This document shows, piece after piece, positions 11,279 to 22,600 of a stretch of 64,000 bases of DNA. A program made the translations under genes and the position numbers. The DNA is from Phytophthora quininea (Eukaryota; Oomycota; Peronosporomycetes; Peronosporales; Peronosporaceae). The number at the start of each line of letters is the position of its first letter. Position 1 is the first letter of the stretch. The notes beneath the pieces are model-generated. The model worked only from the letters and a program-made list of their open reading frames with translations. It ran no database searches and was not told the origin of the DNA. The stretch covers positions 1 to 64,000 of the forward strand of contig JAAVTG010000422.1 in assembly GCA_011947345.1 (NCBI GenBank), read 5' to 3'.

Positions 11279-13470
11279 GGTTATAAGCCCAATCCCACAT
11301 TCTCAAGGACTGCAACTATTTCCATTGGGAGTTTAACGCTGGGATGGCGCTCGCACGCAAGGACCTGCTGCAGCATGGGACGCTCAAAGTTGATGAACAA
11401 GCGCCAGGAGCTTGAAGGCGTTCGCTATCATCACGAGATTGATCATCTCGGTGTACCAAACCATGATGCAAGATGCGACATCAGCGCGGAACGCATGGGA
11501 GATCTTGGAGACATTCTTCGTTCGTTGCAATCTCTATAACCGCATCCAACTGAGACGCCAATTGCACGAGTTTAGAGCAGTGACGGGTAGCAATTTTGCT
11601 CTTGCAGCTTCTGCAGTTTGATTCGCTGTGTACCAGCATCCCTGCCGTCGGCGAAAACCTCGCCAAAGACGAGAAAATGGTGATTCTGCTTGGAAGTCTC
11701 TCGTCTGAATATGACTTGATGGTGAAAATCATTGAGAACAGCGCGGGCATCGATTTTCTGGGCGACAAATACAATTCTGCGCCGATAGCATGAGAAGTTT
11801 CGTGTGAAGGTCGAGACGGAGGTGGCGCTGAACGCCGCGAGGCATAACCATCGCGATCGGCAACAAGGACAGCAGCGCGGTCGGTCATTCCAAGGCACTC
11901 CACGTAGACGTGGCCGCTTTCTTGGGAAGTGTTTCAACTGTAACAATTTGATTATAAGCGAGTCGACTGTCCAGAGTCAAGTGGACGATCGGGTGCTGGG
12001 GCTGGTGAGTTTGTCTTCTCAGCCACAGCAGAGCACACGAAGGATTGACTTCTTGACAGCAGAGATAGAAGCCACATGACGTTTTGTAAGTCGGACTTCG
12101 TTACGTCCCGCCAGCTTACGACACTAATCACAATCGGACATGGGATGGAGGCTCAAGGTGTTGGTGATGTGCGTCTTACTTTGGCGAATGGCGGTCGAGT
12201 CACCATGGTGAATGTGCTCTACGTGCCGTCGCTAGACCGACGTCTTGCCTCCGTGTCTGCGATGGGGTCAAAAACATTGAGGTCCGGTTTCGAGGTGACT
12301 TCTGTACACTGATAACTGCGGACGGGGTACCAATCAAGTGGCCAGCGTGAACACCGTGAACAAATGATGCAGCGTTGTGGCATACCCGGTTGGGCCACCC
12401 TCCCACTCGCAGCATGAAGGAGATTGTCCTGTCGAGTGCGGGGCTGCCAGCGAATATCACAGCTAGTGCGGGTGATTGTGACCAAGCACTGTGCTCTGAC
12501 TGTATAAAGGGAAAGCTGTCTGGCGCGAAGTTCTCTGGGGCAGCGAAGACATTCGTTAAGTTACAACGTGTACTTGCGCTAGTGCACTGGAATGTGATGG
12601 GACCTATGAACGTGAAGTCTGTCAGGGAAGACCGCTATGTGCTCACCGTTATCGATGTTTTCTGCGCTATTGAGCCGTTCCAGACGAAAGTTGGTCCTTG
12701 GGAGCTGGACTCCCTAAACGTTCAACGTGTATTGAACACCACGCGGTGTTTTTAAGAGTGAGCTAGTTAGAACTACTCGGCCGTCGGCATGCCCCCTTGC
12801 GGTGCAGGCAATCCAGGGAGAGCATCCTTGGCATAAACTTAAGCAGCCAGATCCGAGCAAGGATTTGCTCAACAATACTAGCACTCGGCTCTCGAGCCTC
12901 TGCTGCAGTCTGCCCCTGAAGGTTCAGCTGCCGAGGGTCGGAAGAACGTTTGACGTTGCGATCTGTTGCCACAATCGCTGGGCGATGCCTTGACATTATC
13001 ACAGCTACACGGTGATTTCCTTCCTGAAGAAAAAGTCGGGAGTTCTTGACAAGTTCATACAGTACAGGACCTTTGCGGAGAAAGAGTTCAGACAAAACAT
13101 TTGCTGTATTCGCACCGATAATGTCGTCGAGAACGTGAACTTTAAGTTTGAGAGGTTCTGCAAGGCGCACAGGATCATCCACCAGACGACAACGCGTAAC
13201 TCTCCGCAGCAGAATGGAGTATCGGAGCGTATGAACAGAACACTGATGGAGATAGCGTGGTCGATGATCTACCACAAGAACGTGGAGAAATGCTAATGTT
13301 GGGGAGGCTGTTAACACTGCGGTCTACATCGTCAACAGGATCCCAAACCATCTCAACACCAGGAAGTCGCCGTTTGAGATCGTGTGGGGAGTAAACTTGA
13401 CCTGGGCAACTTCAGTGTGTTTGGAGCGAAGTTTTTTTTGCAAACATCGACAAATCGAAGCGCAAGAAAC
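11279..13470 (+). mobile_element. Decayed Copia retrotransposon (gag, protease end, integrase)
   Basis: The same domain order as the intact Copia at 52512-57259, but full of stops and shifts. GGTTATAAGCCCAA at 11279 aligns with that element's primer binding site. Gag pieces follow: NYFHWEF, MALARKDLLQHG, NAWEILETFF, RIQLRRQLHEF, EKMVILLGSLSSEYDLMVKI. The protease end SHMTFCKSDF is near 12073. The GAG-pre-integrase MWHTRLGH is at 12375, followed by integrase pieces HWNVMGPM and YVLTVIDVF, then TDN and SPQQNGVSERMNRT after a roughly 220-base unrelated insert (12770-12990). VYIVNRIPNHLNTRKSPFEI and FGAKFFANIDKSKRKKL close the recognisable part near 13470. Reverse transcriptase and RNase H are missing. 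Confidence 0.8.
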
Positions 13471-13890
13471 TTCGTGGTTATGTTGGATGTATGAAACTGA
13501 AGGAAGCGTCGAAGGCCACGCAGATCGACATCCCTGCTGGATTTTGTATTTTATTCCGAGGTGATCTGGCCCACAACGGCATGGCATACAAGGCGAAGAA
13601 TTGAAGGCTTTACTGTTACATGCAATACGAGGGGGTGTCAAATGGACTCCCGATATTGTGCAGAATGTTCACCCCACGGAGTGTATCAGTATTGCAAGAT
13701 CGAGATGAAAAAGGGTCCGGCACTTCGCAAGCACATGTATTTCTGCTTCAAAACCTTCAAAGGACAGGAAAATTGACGCAGGCTCTAACAAGGGTGAGTA
13801 CCTATGCGAGTTGTGTCTCAAACTTTCACCAAGGCGAGCAGTCTGAGGATGCACAAGTCCAGAAAACACCCCCAGTGTTAGTTGTTCCCA
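13471..13890 (+). pseudogene. Jelly-roll/2OG-like protein fragment with two zinc fingers
   Basis: Directly after the Copia remnant the sequence reads TQIDIPAGFCILFRGDLAHN, then GMAYKAKN, RLYCYMQYEG and TPDIVQNV. The FRGD-L-x-H core with small and aromatic residues resembles the cupin or 2-oxoglutarate oxygenase type fold (inference). Frames then change: QYCKIEMKKGPALRKHMYFC resembles a C2HC-like finger (13690-13755), and YLCELCLKL...SSLRMHKSRKH (13801-13880, with one T missing from the TTT run) is a C2H2 finger. I do not know a named family for this combination. The piece lacks a start and has several breaks, so it is a relic. Its juxtaposition with Copia is probably chance. Confidence 0.45.
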
Positions 13891-13904
13891 CTTTAATACA
13901 AGGA

Positions 13905-14509
13905 CTTGGGCGCCTTCTATTAGCACTTGTTTTTCGGACGACGTCGGTCAGCAGCGGTCTCTCCGATGCTGTCGTGACCGCTCTAAGCCAGTCAGCCGGC
14001 TTGTGGACGCCGCCGTCACGATTTTGGTTGAACGAGCGTCTGTACTCTCCGTGGGCAAGTCCAGGATGAAGCAATGAGCTGAGCGGCAACCTCCACGCCG
14101 ATCGTCGGGGTACTTCGTTTGTCCCGCCGAGCTGTCGTGAATGATTTGGTCCGATTTGGTCGGCAAAGTCTTCAAGATCGAGCAACCCAACACACTCGTC
14201 CACTTACTGGTACTTCTTGGCGTCCGAGATCGAGATCTTAACGAAGGAAAGATATGAACGTCTACGCTCCGCGAATATTTGCTGGTCCTTAATGCACGTC
14301 CATTTGCTCGCAGTAGCCCGTACGCCGACGGATATTGAGGCCGGTCGCTCCGTAGCCGTTCGGCACCCGCTAGTCTTAGGACTAGAAATGACGTTCATCA
14401 GCGTCGTCTTACTAACACCCGAGGAGCCCATAAGCGTCGTGATTGAACTCGTAAAGAAAAACCATTGAGTCAGCTCGAGCGTCTCCTTCTGTTTGTTATG
14501 GTTCGGCAC
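13905..14509 (-). pseudogene. ABCG/PDR-type ABC transporter remnant (second nucleotide-binding domain)
   Basis: On the minus strand the segment reads KETLELTQWF, ITTLMGSSGVSKTTLMNVIS, DAKKYQ, then MDECVGLLDLEDFADQI and, in another frame, ILDLPTESTDARSTKIV. These correspond in order to the pre-Walker region, Walker A (GSSG-x-x-KTTLM), the DAKKY...ECxELL block and the Walker B/D-loop region (FLDEPTSGLDARSAK) of pleiotropic-drug-resistance transporters. Frames change at least three times, Walker A has AGK changed to VSK, and the LSGG-type signature is unreadable. No membrane segments are nearby. It is a decayed 600-base fragment of a larger gene, cut on both sides by unrelated DNA. Confidence 0.7.
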
Positions 14510-14999
14510 AAAGTAGGTAACGTGCCTGCCGCGCCATTCTTCACTTGCAATTTGTTATAGTTGCTGACAGTGTTGTTATGCACGGCGAAAGGCGTCACAG
14601 AACTTGATATCATGGTGACTAATTATCTGCTCCGAAGGAGCAGGTGGTTTCGGGATTTGTGACACATGCCACGACCTCTATGGACCGGACCCATGGTGGC
14701 ACGATCTCAAACGCTACCGCCGAGTCCTTCGCAGACTTTTAGCCGGAATTCTACCGATGAAAAGATGTTGTCCACTTTTTCGCTGCGGGGCGATGGATTC
14801 GGAAGGAAGCGTCCATCCAGCCTTTGTTACTGAAGGTGATTTTGGCGACGTCGCGAACTGCGGTCTTATTGTGCCAAACAATGTCCCATCGATCGTCCAT
14901 ATCTGCGTACTTGCCTCCGCCAAGATCTGATTTTATCAATATTTTAGTCATCGTCGTTCATCTGCATAGCTACTTCAACTGACACACTTGACTGTTCTC
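14510..14999. other. Unassigned stretch
   Basis: No recognised coding block; a minus-strand open frame at 14751-14951 has no motif I can name. It may still belong to the Copia remnant that follows. Confidence 0.25.
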
Positions 15000-15760
15000 A
15001 ACTCCTGGTGCACTGTCGTTTGCTGTCGTGGCGGCGGCCATCATCAGTAATTTGAACTCCACCAAGTGTGTCGCCACTCTGTCCAATCTCTCTGATGGCC
15101 TTGCTTTCATGTTCGTCGTTAGGAATAGGAGGCAGCGTCAACACTTCCTTTGCTTGACGGCCGATTGGCAGCGCTCGCCAAGGTACTGATGTGAAGAAGG
15201 TCCGATCACTGTTAAATATTCCCATCGGGTTACATGCTGCGACATGAATGTTCACTACGAACTGGTACGACCGCTAACCGATCACCGGAATCCTCGTGCA
15301 AATTGTCACGAGCAACTTCTAGCACAGGTGTGCCAGCGGCATGGTATTGCTGTGCTGTATCTTCTCTCCCCATTTGGTCGAGGGCATTCGGTTTCTCCAA
15401 CGTGTCTTCATCAATGTCCATCGGTTCAGGAGTCGGTGCCACTGGTACCACAGGGGTCGGATCCTCGGAATCACTACCGTCATTTTAACTGTCCACGACG
15501 GTGTATCTATTGTCACTACTTGCAACAACTTGAACATATCGCGTAGCATCAGGCTCATCCAGACGAATGCTTCTGCTGGTGACGAGCTATCCAGCATTAA
15601 CGTTCCATACGCGGTATGCTTTCGATGCGTCCGTATATCACAAGGAAACATACTCAAACGCCTTAACATCTTACCGTTTTGGAGTGCGAATACCGTACTT
15701 CCCAGAACACTGAGAGAATGCATTCGACGGGTCTTCACTGTACTGTTCTCGCTGTAGCCT
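15000..15760 (-). mobile_element. Copia remnant (end of integrase and linker), minus strand
   Basis: In one minus-strand frame near 15530-15620 the sequence reads YRVWNVNAG, LVTSRSIRLDEPDATRYVQV and NRYTVVDS. This matches the end of the integrase region and the start of the variable linker of Copia polyproteins; the intact element reads GYRVWDLDDERLVTSRSIVL. The linker continues as VPVAPTPEPMDIDEDTLEK (15400) and NPMGIFNSDRTFF (15215). There is no integrase core or reverse transcriptase on either side. Frame changes show it is decayed. Confidence 0.6.
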
Positions 15761-18364
15761 TGATACCCCTCCTGCTAATCTCCTCCTGGCTCCGACAGCA
15801 CAAACGAGAACACTCCTGGAATCCAGGATGCTCTATGGAGGTCCCTTAACGAAGGCGACATGTTCTTTCCCTCCACTCGTGAATGCAGTCGAAAGGTGTC
15901 ATTACCCTGCCCCATCTTGTTGGAAACACCCGTGCATGTTCGCTGTTTAGCCTCTTTAAGAAGCCCTGGAACGATCCTTTCCCGTAACGAGAGTCCTGCG
16001 GTGATGGAGTTCGGGGGCGAAGCAATCAAATGCCTACAGACTTTGGAAATTGAAAGCCAGTTTGTGTTAGCAAGTTTTAACGAGAATGGCGTTTGTAGCG
16101 GGAATACCTTGTGAAGCGGGAACGTCTTTAGGTACAGAAACGCTATATGTAGTGGGAATGGAATTGGTAATGGGAAATCTATAATTGTCATTGACAAAAA
16201 CCTTCTTAACGATACGAGATTTCCCGATTTAGATAACACCTTACTAACCTGCTTGGTTATACGGATGGCTTTTTCCGGCACAGATGTGCCTCAGCATAAT
16301 TATATATCTTGCCGATATTCAATTCGAAAGAAGGAGCAAGATTGGTTGGCTGTGCGTTCTTATGCCAAGACACAATTAGATTGAGCTAGCATTGGAGTGG
16401 GCCTGCATTTTCCGATTTTAAGGAGACGATTATTATGAAAGCACATGCAGCAGTTTGGATCCTTGCACAGAAACACGGGAACAAGTTTGCCCACACCTAT
16501 GCTGTACACAGAAGAGAAAACAGGTACCGACAGTAAATGGCTTCGTGGACGTGGTGGACAAGGACTGTAGAGAATATGGCTGGCCTTGTCGAATTCCACC
16601 CGACAAGAGTTGACGCAGGTGACTCCAGACCCACAATTTCGTGCGACCGCTACGGGAATCTGGGACGACAGATTCTGACATGTTAAACCACCAAATAGAC
16701 CCAGTTGTTCGTCAAATGGCAAGGAAGTCATTACCCAGCTTCAACTGACACAGTTAGAGCATGTCTTAGCAAAGCTATCAGGGGACCGGGCTCGTTATTA
16801 CGATGCACGCTGCACTGAGGAACTCCTTCGGTTAAACACGGCCTGAAATCCAGGCAATTTAACGAGATGCATCGTGTCGACAGTTGCCAGTGGTCAAATT
16901 AAAATCTGCCTTGCTTTTCGCGAGATCGGTGAAATTTCGTAAGGAAGCGTTCGCAGCGGTAGGCATGCGTCTTTTAGACGTGTTCGCTAGTGCTCTGGGA
17001 ACGACTAGATTTCCTTCCGAGCCGTTGTACAGCAGTGACACTCCATCGCCAGAATTTGCTGCTGCTCGTGTTTCACAGGCACTGGACAGGTACACGAAGA
17101 GCGTTGAATGTACTCGGACGATGTTGCTGCCAGATGGGGACGAGATTACAGATCCAGATCCTTCTACACTGCATTCCATGCAGGATATTTCGGCATCGTC
17201 CAGGAATTAGATGACGAGGAGGTGTTTGAACGGACGACGGGAAAGCATATTTTCATCAATTTTATTATGTTTCTTTTGCAAGTTTATCATGTCTACTGAA
17301 TCTTCCATTTCTCCGCCAAGTTAGGGATCCATCAATCAGTAGAGGCGTCGTAGAAGTCATTGCTTTCATCAATATGGCCGAATTTTGTCATTTGCACTAC
17401 CGATTCGGTGTTATGCCGAGAATTACAATAGTTCGACGATCCCGTCGAAGAATACCGCCTCCAAATTCACCACTAGAGTTGCTGTCTCCAACTTCTGAGG
17501 CTTCGTCGGAGCTCGATGCACAGTCTGGTAAGTCCACAGTTTTAGTAGTTTAATTGGAAGGCGTGCTGGCGCCTTCGCTCTCGCAAGTATTCACATTGCC
17601 CCTTGCATTTGCCACTTCGGTAGTGACAGCAGCTGTAATATATTCTTGTTGTTTGCCTTGTTTCTATCGTGTTCTGTGTACTTGTAGCCTCTGATCCACT
17701 TAGTAGACTTTTCCTGCTGTCCTGGCAACGAAGTAGGGAGACCATCCACTGGTTGTGTCGAGTGAGAGGAAGGAATAAGCTCTGAAACCGCATTCTTAAT
17801 ATCAATATCACCACTTTCACTGCTTGCGTAGCCATCGAATCAGAAATCAAAATCCCCATCAAATTTATTAGAAATATGATCTTCACGTGATCCAGTTACT
17901 ACTGCGATTGCATCTTGTTCTGTATATGTGTTCTCATCAAGAACCGGGTTCAACAAGTCTCCTAGTGAGTGTGAACGGCCTCCGACAACAGGACGGGATT
18001 CAGCAATTGTATCGACAATGGTAGAAGAGCCCACAGCAAGAGAGCAGGAGGGGACTGATACAATTTCCGCTATAACAATACGATTAAACGCAAATCATTG
18101 AGACAGAAAGGCCTTACCAGCAGTATGCGATATTTCTACCTGTCTGTTGGTCTAGTTTGGCTGTATTTTTCGGGGCCTTGGCTTGGCTGTACTTCGTAAG
18201 CCGTCGCGAGAAATCAGCCTTTGTTTTCATTCTTGTGGAGTATACAATCTAAATGAATTTTTTCGTCGGAGCTGTTACAAAACAAACTAAATTTGCTTTT
18301 ATATTTCTCTTCTTATTCATTAGATGCCCCCTTATTTCTATCTGTGATATTAACGTATGTTATA
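15761..18364. other. 2.6 kb without recognisable genes
   Basis: Open frames at 15775-16281 (minus), 16360-16731 (minus), 16884-17210 (plus) and 17542-17886 (minus) are the longest, but none shows a domain I recognise. The 16884-17210 frame (FRKEAFAAVGMRLLDVFA, SPEFAAARVSQALDRYTK) has protein-like composition and may be a relic of a host gene. Composition becomes AT-rich toward 18300. Confidence 0.3.
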
Positions 18365-18697
18365 GACGCGTTCTGGATTAGCGTGGACCGGACCCGTAAT
18401 GGATCGTAGGGCGCTTCCGGACTCGACAATGACCTCACCGACTTCGCCAACCCAGACTACTAAAGCTGCCAGCGATCGGCTACGCCAGCAGCCTCACCGA
18501 ATCAAAGGTTGGGAACGACAACGTCTAGATCGTGCGCACTTTCAGCTGCGAGAATGAGTACTTCGAAGAGTTCACTCCACATGGAGAACAGTTGCTGTTC
18601 ATGTCATGTCTTAAGGCGATCAACGACACAAAAACGCACATCTACATCGAGGATCACCACTTCATTCTCGTTCCGTAGCTCTTGGACGCGGATATGG

Positions 18698-21600
18698 TAT
18701 AATATCCCTACTATTCCAACCAAGTACTTGCTATGAAAACCCACAACCTCATTTAAAGTGCATTTTGGGCGAATCAAATGCGTCCATTTCAATAATTTTG
18801 ACCAATTACATTGATTATCGGATTTCCCACCATTCCGACCATATTCAGTTGGAATTTTTATAGAATATTTTCTACCCAATACAAACACATATATATTTAC
18901 ATATTCTAAAAATATCGTAAAGTTTCCAACCGCAGCTCATCGTTATTAGCTTCAAACGAGAAGTGCAGGACTGGCGAACAAGCGAGCATGTCGATTGCTT
19001 CCTTGGCACCAGGGAATAGCAAAAAGCTCGGACAACAGCGATAAATTCATTCACAAGTTTTCTAATTACTGAAAGTTTGTCTGTTCAGGCTGCCACACAG
19101 CTTATTGATGCCGATAAGACAGGTAAAGTGCTTAGAATTATATTAGATAAGTATGCATATTCACTAGCGAGACCACAAGACAAAGTTCTAGCTACAAACA
19201 CTTGTTTAGCGTACTTCGGGAACGTTAAAAACTGGCTGGTAGATATGTTTCCCTTACAAGGTGGATTAGTAAGACCACAGCTGCAGAAGATTCTGTCAGG
19301 GCTCGGAAAGTACTGTGCCAACCGTGAAGAAAGTGGCGCCGAGCGGAAAGCTCCACCGTGTTCAAAACAAGATTTGGAAACAATTGTGCGCTTACTCTAC
19401 ACTACAGCATCAACCGAAAGTGAATATCTAGACGCTGCACTTGTTGTTATGATGTGGTACTTATACGGCCGAAGTTCTGATGCTGAGCAAGTTGAGAAGC
19501 AACAGTTATCTGTGCTTCCAGGTACGAGGCTTTGCTACTTATCTATTAGAGGAGACCTACTGAAAATTACGCTATGTATTCGATAAGGTGGAGTGCTATT
19601 TCTTCGCTTTAAAAGAGTCAAAACTGCGTTGCTGCAGGGCATATCACTATTCAAAGATCCTACCAGCTTTTTAACCTGTCCCCTGCACGCCTTGGCCGCT
19701 GCTACAGTGATGCAGTCAACGCCTGCAAAGCGAATGTTTCCTCAGTTTGTTGCTGCAAAACGTACCACCCAAAATGTTCAAGATCTAGAAGAACTTACAC
19801 TGGTTGAGCTGCTTGAAGCTGGAGACGACCCTGAACATGGCCAAACCGCACCCCAGTCTGCTCCAAAGCCCAAAATTCCTGGTGCACAAGCATACGTGAA
19901 TCGACTATTAGTTAGAGCGCAAGAGGATGCAAAGTTTTGTGGTGTACGACTTACCCCAGGTCTTACCTCGCACTCGTTTCGCCGCGGTGGTGCCATGCAC
20001 GCAAACGATGGGTCGGTAGCTGAAAACTGGATCATAGAGCGCGGGGTTGGCAGTTGGATCGTGTGAACAAAGCGTTTGGCTACATGCTGGGTACAACACA
20101 AGCGGATCAGCAGGTCTCGCGCGTCTTGAGCGGCTGGAAGCCAAAGGACGGTGCGAGACTGCCATCTCTCGCTGTGCTGGACTTGCTCGTTCAGAGTCGA
20201 GCACGGAAGCTGCAAGCTCTTCTCTTCGCAAATACACTGGATTTCGAAGACCCCGCCCTCAATCTCGACGAGGATGTCGCCGACGTCTTAACCGCCACTC
20301 TTGTGATGCATTACCCAGACATGCTTCGTCTCAGCGACAGCAGCCCACTTGTCATCAAAATTCGCGAGGGTATAGCGGAACGATCAATTGCCGAGTCTGA
20401 AGTGCTGACGTGGAGTACAGCCATCCGCAACGCATTCATGCCTCCACCGGAGGTCAACCCGCCTCCGGTCGCTGATGCTTCGGACCAGCTTTCTGTCTTG
20501 CTCGAACTAACACAGCGCCAAACCGATCAAATTGAGCTGCTCATCCTGCAGAACAAGCGCCTAGAAGAGCGGCTCTCCGCTGTCGAATTGCAACTCCGTC
20601 CCAAGAATCGTGTGGAACACGTTGCCGACACGTCCCAAAGCTCCGAATCCAGCGCCGTTGAGATTGCCAGCACCCCAACAGCATCTAAGCCTCCGCGCTC
20701 TAAACGTAAAGGCACGCAATCGCTGGCCTCGATCTGGTTTGAGTGGTTTACCGCTGAACCTCGTGTTTTCGCAGCTCAATCTGTGAAGAAAACAGCGCTG
20801 TACGAGTTTAGGCACGCCACCGGATACTTGATGCTTTTCCTACCGATGGGCTTTGCGCTTGATGCTTCTTCGCCGGCTTACAAGAGCGAGGCACTCGCGC
20901 TTGGTAAAACAGCGCAGGACAACGCCCTAGCTTTCCTGAAGTCACATGGATCATCCGCTATTGCTGCTAGCACGGCATTGAAGGCGTTTCGTCAGCTGCA
21001 CAAACAAGGCAAACTCGACGACCTCATCGTGCAGTTCCATGAACTATTGGAGGCAGGCAGCATTACTGATCCAACGCCATCCACCGCACTTCCGAGTTTC
21101 ATCCGCCTTCGTCCTTCAAGTGTCCTGTAGTTTGTACATCATCAACACACAGCGACATACTCAGCGCAGACGATGACCGGAGTTGAACCAGCCCGCAGCA
21201 AATGCTGCTCACTTCTTCCGGAAGGATCGCCACGGATTATTTTCCCATAATACACATTATAATGATAGCATCGACACTGCACGACCACATCCTCACCACT
21301 TTTACGACTGCTTCACGGTCAACCCCTACAACGCAAGTGTCAGCTCCATCACCACTTCATCCAGTTTCTTGGTTCACTTACCCCCACAGTCCGTTGATAC
21401 CACTGGTTTTGCTGGCGCCTCCTCACAACGTGCAGTACTGCCACTGACAGCATGACGCCCGCCCTGTCGGGTAATTGAACTTCACAGGGGGTCTTGAGGG
21501 AGCGGCAAATGCGCGGTCCGCTGGCGGTGGGTCTTGAGGAAGTGCTCACCGCGTGCACGGGTCCTTCGAAGTCCATGGACGCCTTGGTTCTCCGGCGTCC

Positions 21601-21794
21601 CTGGCCTTCTTCTTCGGCGCTGCTTCTCGTCCGAGAGTCTGTTGTGGCGAAATGGCCTGAGAGGCCCGGGATTTCTGTATAGTAAAATATAAACAAATAT
21701 CCAACCCGCACCCACGGGACGTCCCGCGGGCTCTTTGGAAATACCGGTATCGGTCGGAATGCCGGGTCAGAAGGTTGGAAATTTTACGGTATGG
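18698..21794 (+). mobile_element. Crypton (tyrosine-recombinase DNA transposon), 3097 bases
   Basis: The element lies between two TATGG pentamers (18693-18697 and 21790-21794), one of which would remain after excision. It has no convincing terminal inverted repeats, as is usual for Cryptons, which move by a tyrosine recombinase and leave only short direct repeats. Deleting 18698-21794 restores the phospholipase D reading frame. The recombinase gene occupies 19077-21130. The first 380 bases are AT-rich non-coding DNA, and the last 650 hold no gene. Confidence 0.85.
19077..21130 (+). CDS. Crypton tyrosine recombinase with one in-frame stop and one frame break
   Basis: The protein carries the tyrosine-recombinase tetrad: the first Arg in YLYGRSSDAEQ (about 19470), H-x-x-R in SHSFRRGGAMHAND (about 19975), and the nucleophile Tyr in NKAFGYMLGTT (about 20085). 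The C-terminal region SIWFEWFTAEPRVFAAQ, YEFRHATGYLMLFLPMGF and STALKAFRQLHKQGKLDDLI is typical of oomycete Crypton proteins. A TAA at 19584-19586 interrupts one continuous frame, and the GGGG at 20043-20046 needs one more G to join ENWIIERG to WQLDRVNKAF. The start is unclear: a possible splice acceptor (CTGTTCAG) just before 19089 suggests an upstream exon. Probably inactive unless the stop is an error. Confidence 0.82.
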
Positions 21795-22477
21795 AGGTGA
21801 TGCCCAGGGTCCAGAGACTGGTCGCTGTCATGCATCCCCTTTCTTCATCATCAAGCTGTCTGGCTACGAGAAGTATCTGAATGAGATTCAGCAGCCGCTG
21901 AAGGAAAAGTACCCCCAACAAGGTCCAGTTCATCACCATCAAGTAAGATCGGAAGATTTGCACGCACACAAAGCTGCTCCTGATTGACGACATGTACGCT
22001 TCCACCGGATCTGCCAACTGGAACTGTCAGAATATGACGTTCGACTCCGAGATGAGCGCCAACATTATTGACGAGAAGATGGAGTCCTCGGATGGCATCA
22101 CGGCGCTGAAGATGGCTCACTGGATGCGGATCCGCAAGTTCGAGGAGATGTAGGGGATCGACTATGACGAGCTGGACAAGATGAAGTTCATCGACGCGAC
22201 AGAAAAGCTGAAAGAAGCCTGCAAGGACGACACTTCTATTGTCCAAGACTAGGTAGTAAATCACAATTTCTAGTTCGCTGGCTTTATGAACCTCGTTTGA
22301 TAGAAGGCAGACCAATAGAAGACGCGCATTATCTTTGTTTTTTTCAGATGCTTAGCTTGTTTCCTGGTTGTTTTTATGGTTGGGAGTATTTGCTATTCTG
22401 AAATCTGATCTGTTGAATGGTGATTGAGTTTGATTGGGATATTTGAATGTGAAGTTAATCATTTCCTTTCTTCTAGA

Positions 22478-22600
22478 TGTTTTCTGTAGGCCCTCGGGGG
22501 CTTGGCAGCTCTCGCAGGGACTCGAACTCCAACCGGAGGGATGAACTTCGCGAGCCACTGGATCACCAGGAGGCCCCTTACCTCAGCCGTGAGTTATTCC
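22478..22600 (-). repeat. tRNA-derived SINE-like remnant
   Basis: On the minus strand a B-box-like GTTCGAGTCC (22527-22518) lies about 30 bases after an A-box-like TGATCCAGTGG (22566-22556), the spacing of an internal RNA polymerase III promoter. The T-arm does not pair well and no acceptor stem closes, so it is not a functional tRNA gene. The 3' side (AGAAAACATCTAGAAGAAAGG) is A-rich. This is the layout of a tRNA-derived SINE. Confidence 0.4.

Larger units (their letters stand above)
18365..22252 (+). pseudogene. Phospholipase D family pseudogene split by a Crypton
   Basis: The left part (18365-18697) reads LDNDLTDFANPDY, YASSLTES, IVRTFSCENEYFEEFTPHGE, KAINDTKTHIYIED and FILVP-stop-LLDADM. 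The right part (21795-22252) reads EVMPRVQRLVAVMHP, KLSGYEKYLNEI, THTKLLLIDDMYASTGSANW and DYDELDKMKF. HTKLLLIDD with GSANW is the second HKD motif (H-x-K-x4-D) of phospholipase D; the first HKD is not present, so the 5' end is lost. In-frame stops lie at 18526 (TAG where CAG is expected), 18676 (TAG for GAG), about 21943 (TAA) and about 22150 (TAG), plus an extra C near 21908. The stops show real decay. The codon split at 18697/21795 rejoins exactly as GAG once the Crypton is removed. Confidence 0.82.

Noticed and set aside
12763..13317. 184-residue minus-strand open frame
   Set aside because: It is antisense to the Copia integrase remnant; the plus strand has the conserved SPQQNGVSERMNRT block.
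22478..22600. Functional tRNA gene
   Set aside because: The T-arm and acceptor stems do not pair, so I kept it only as a SINE-like remnant.
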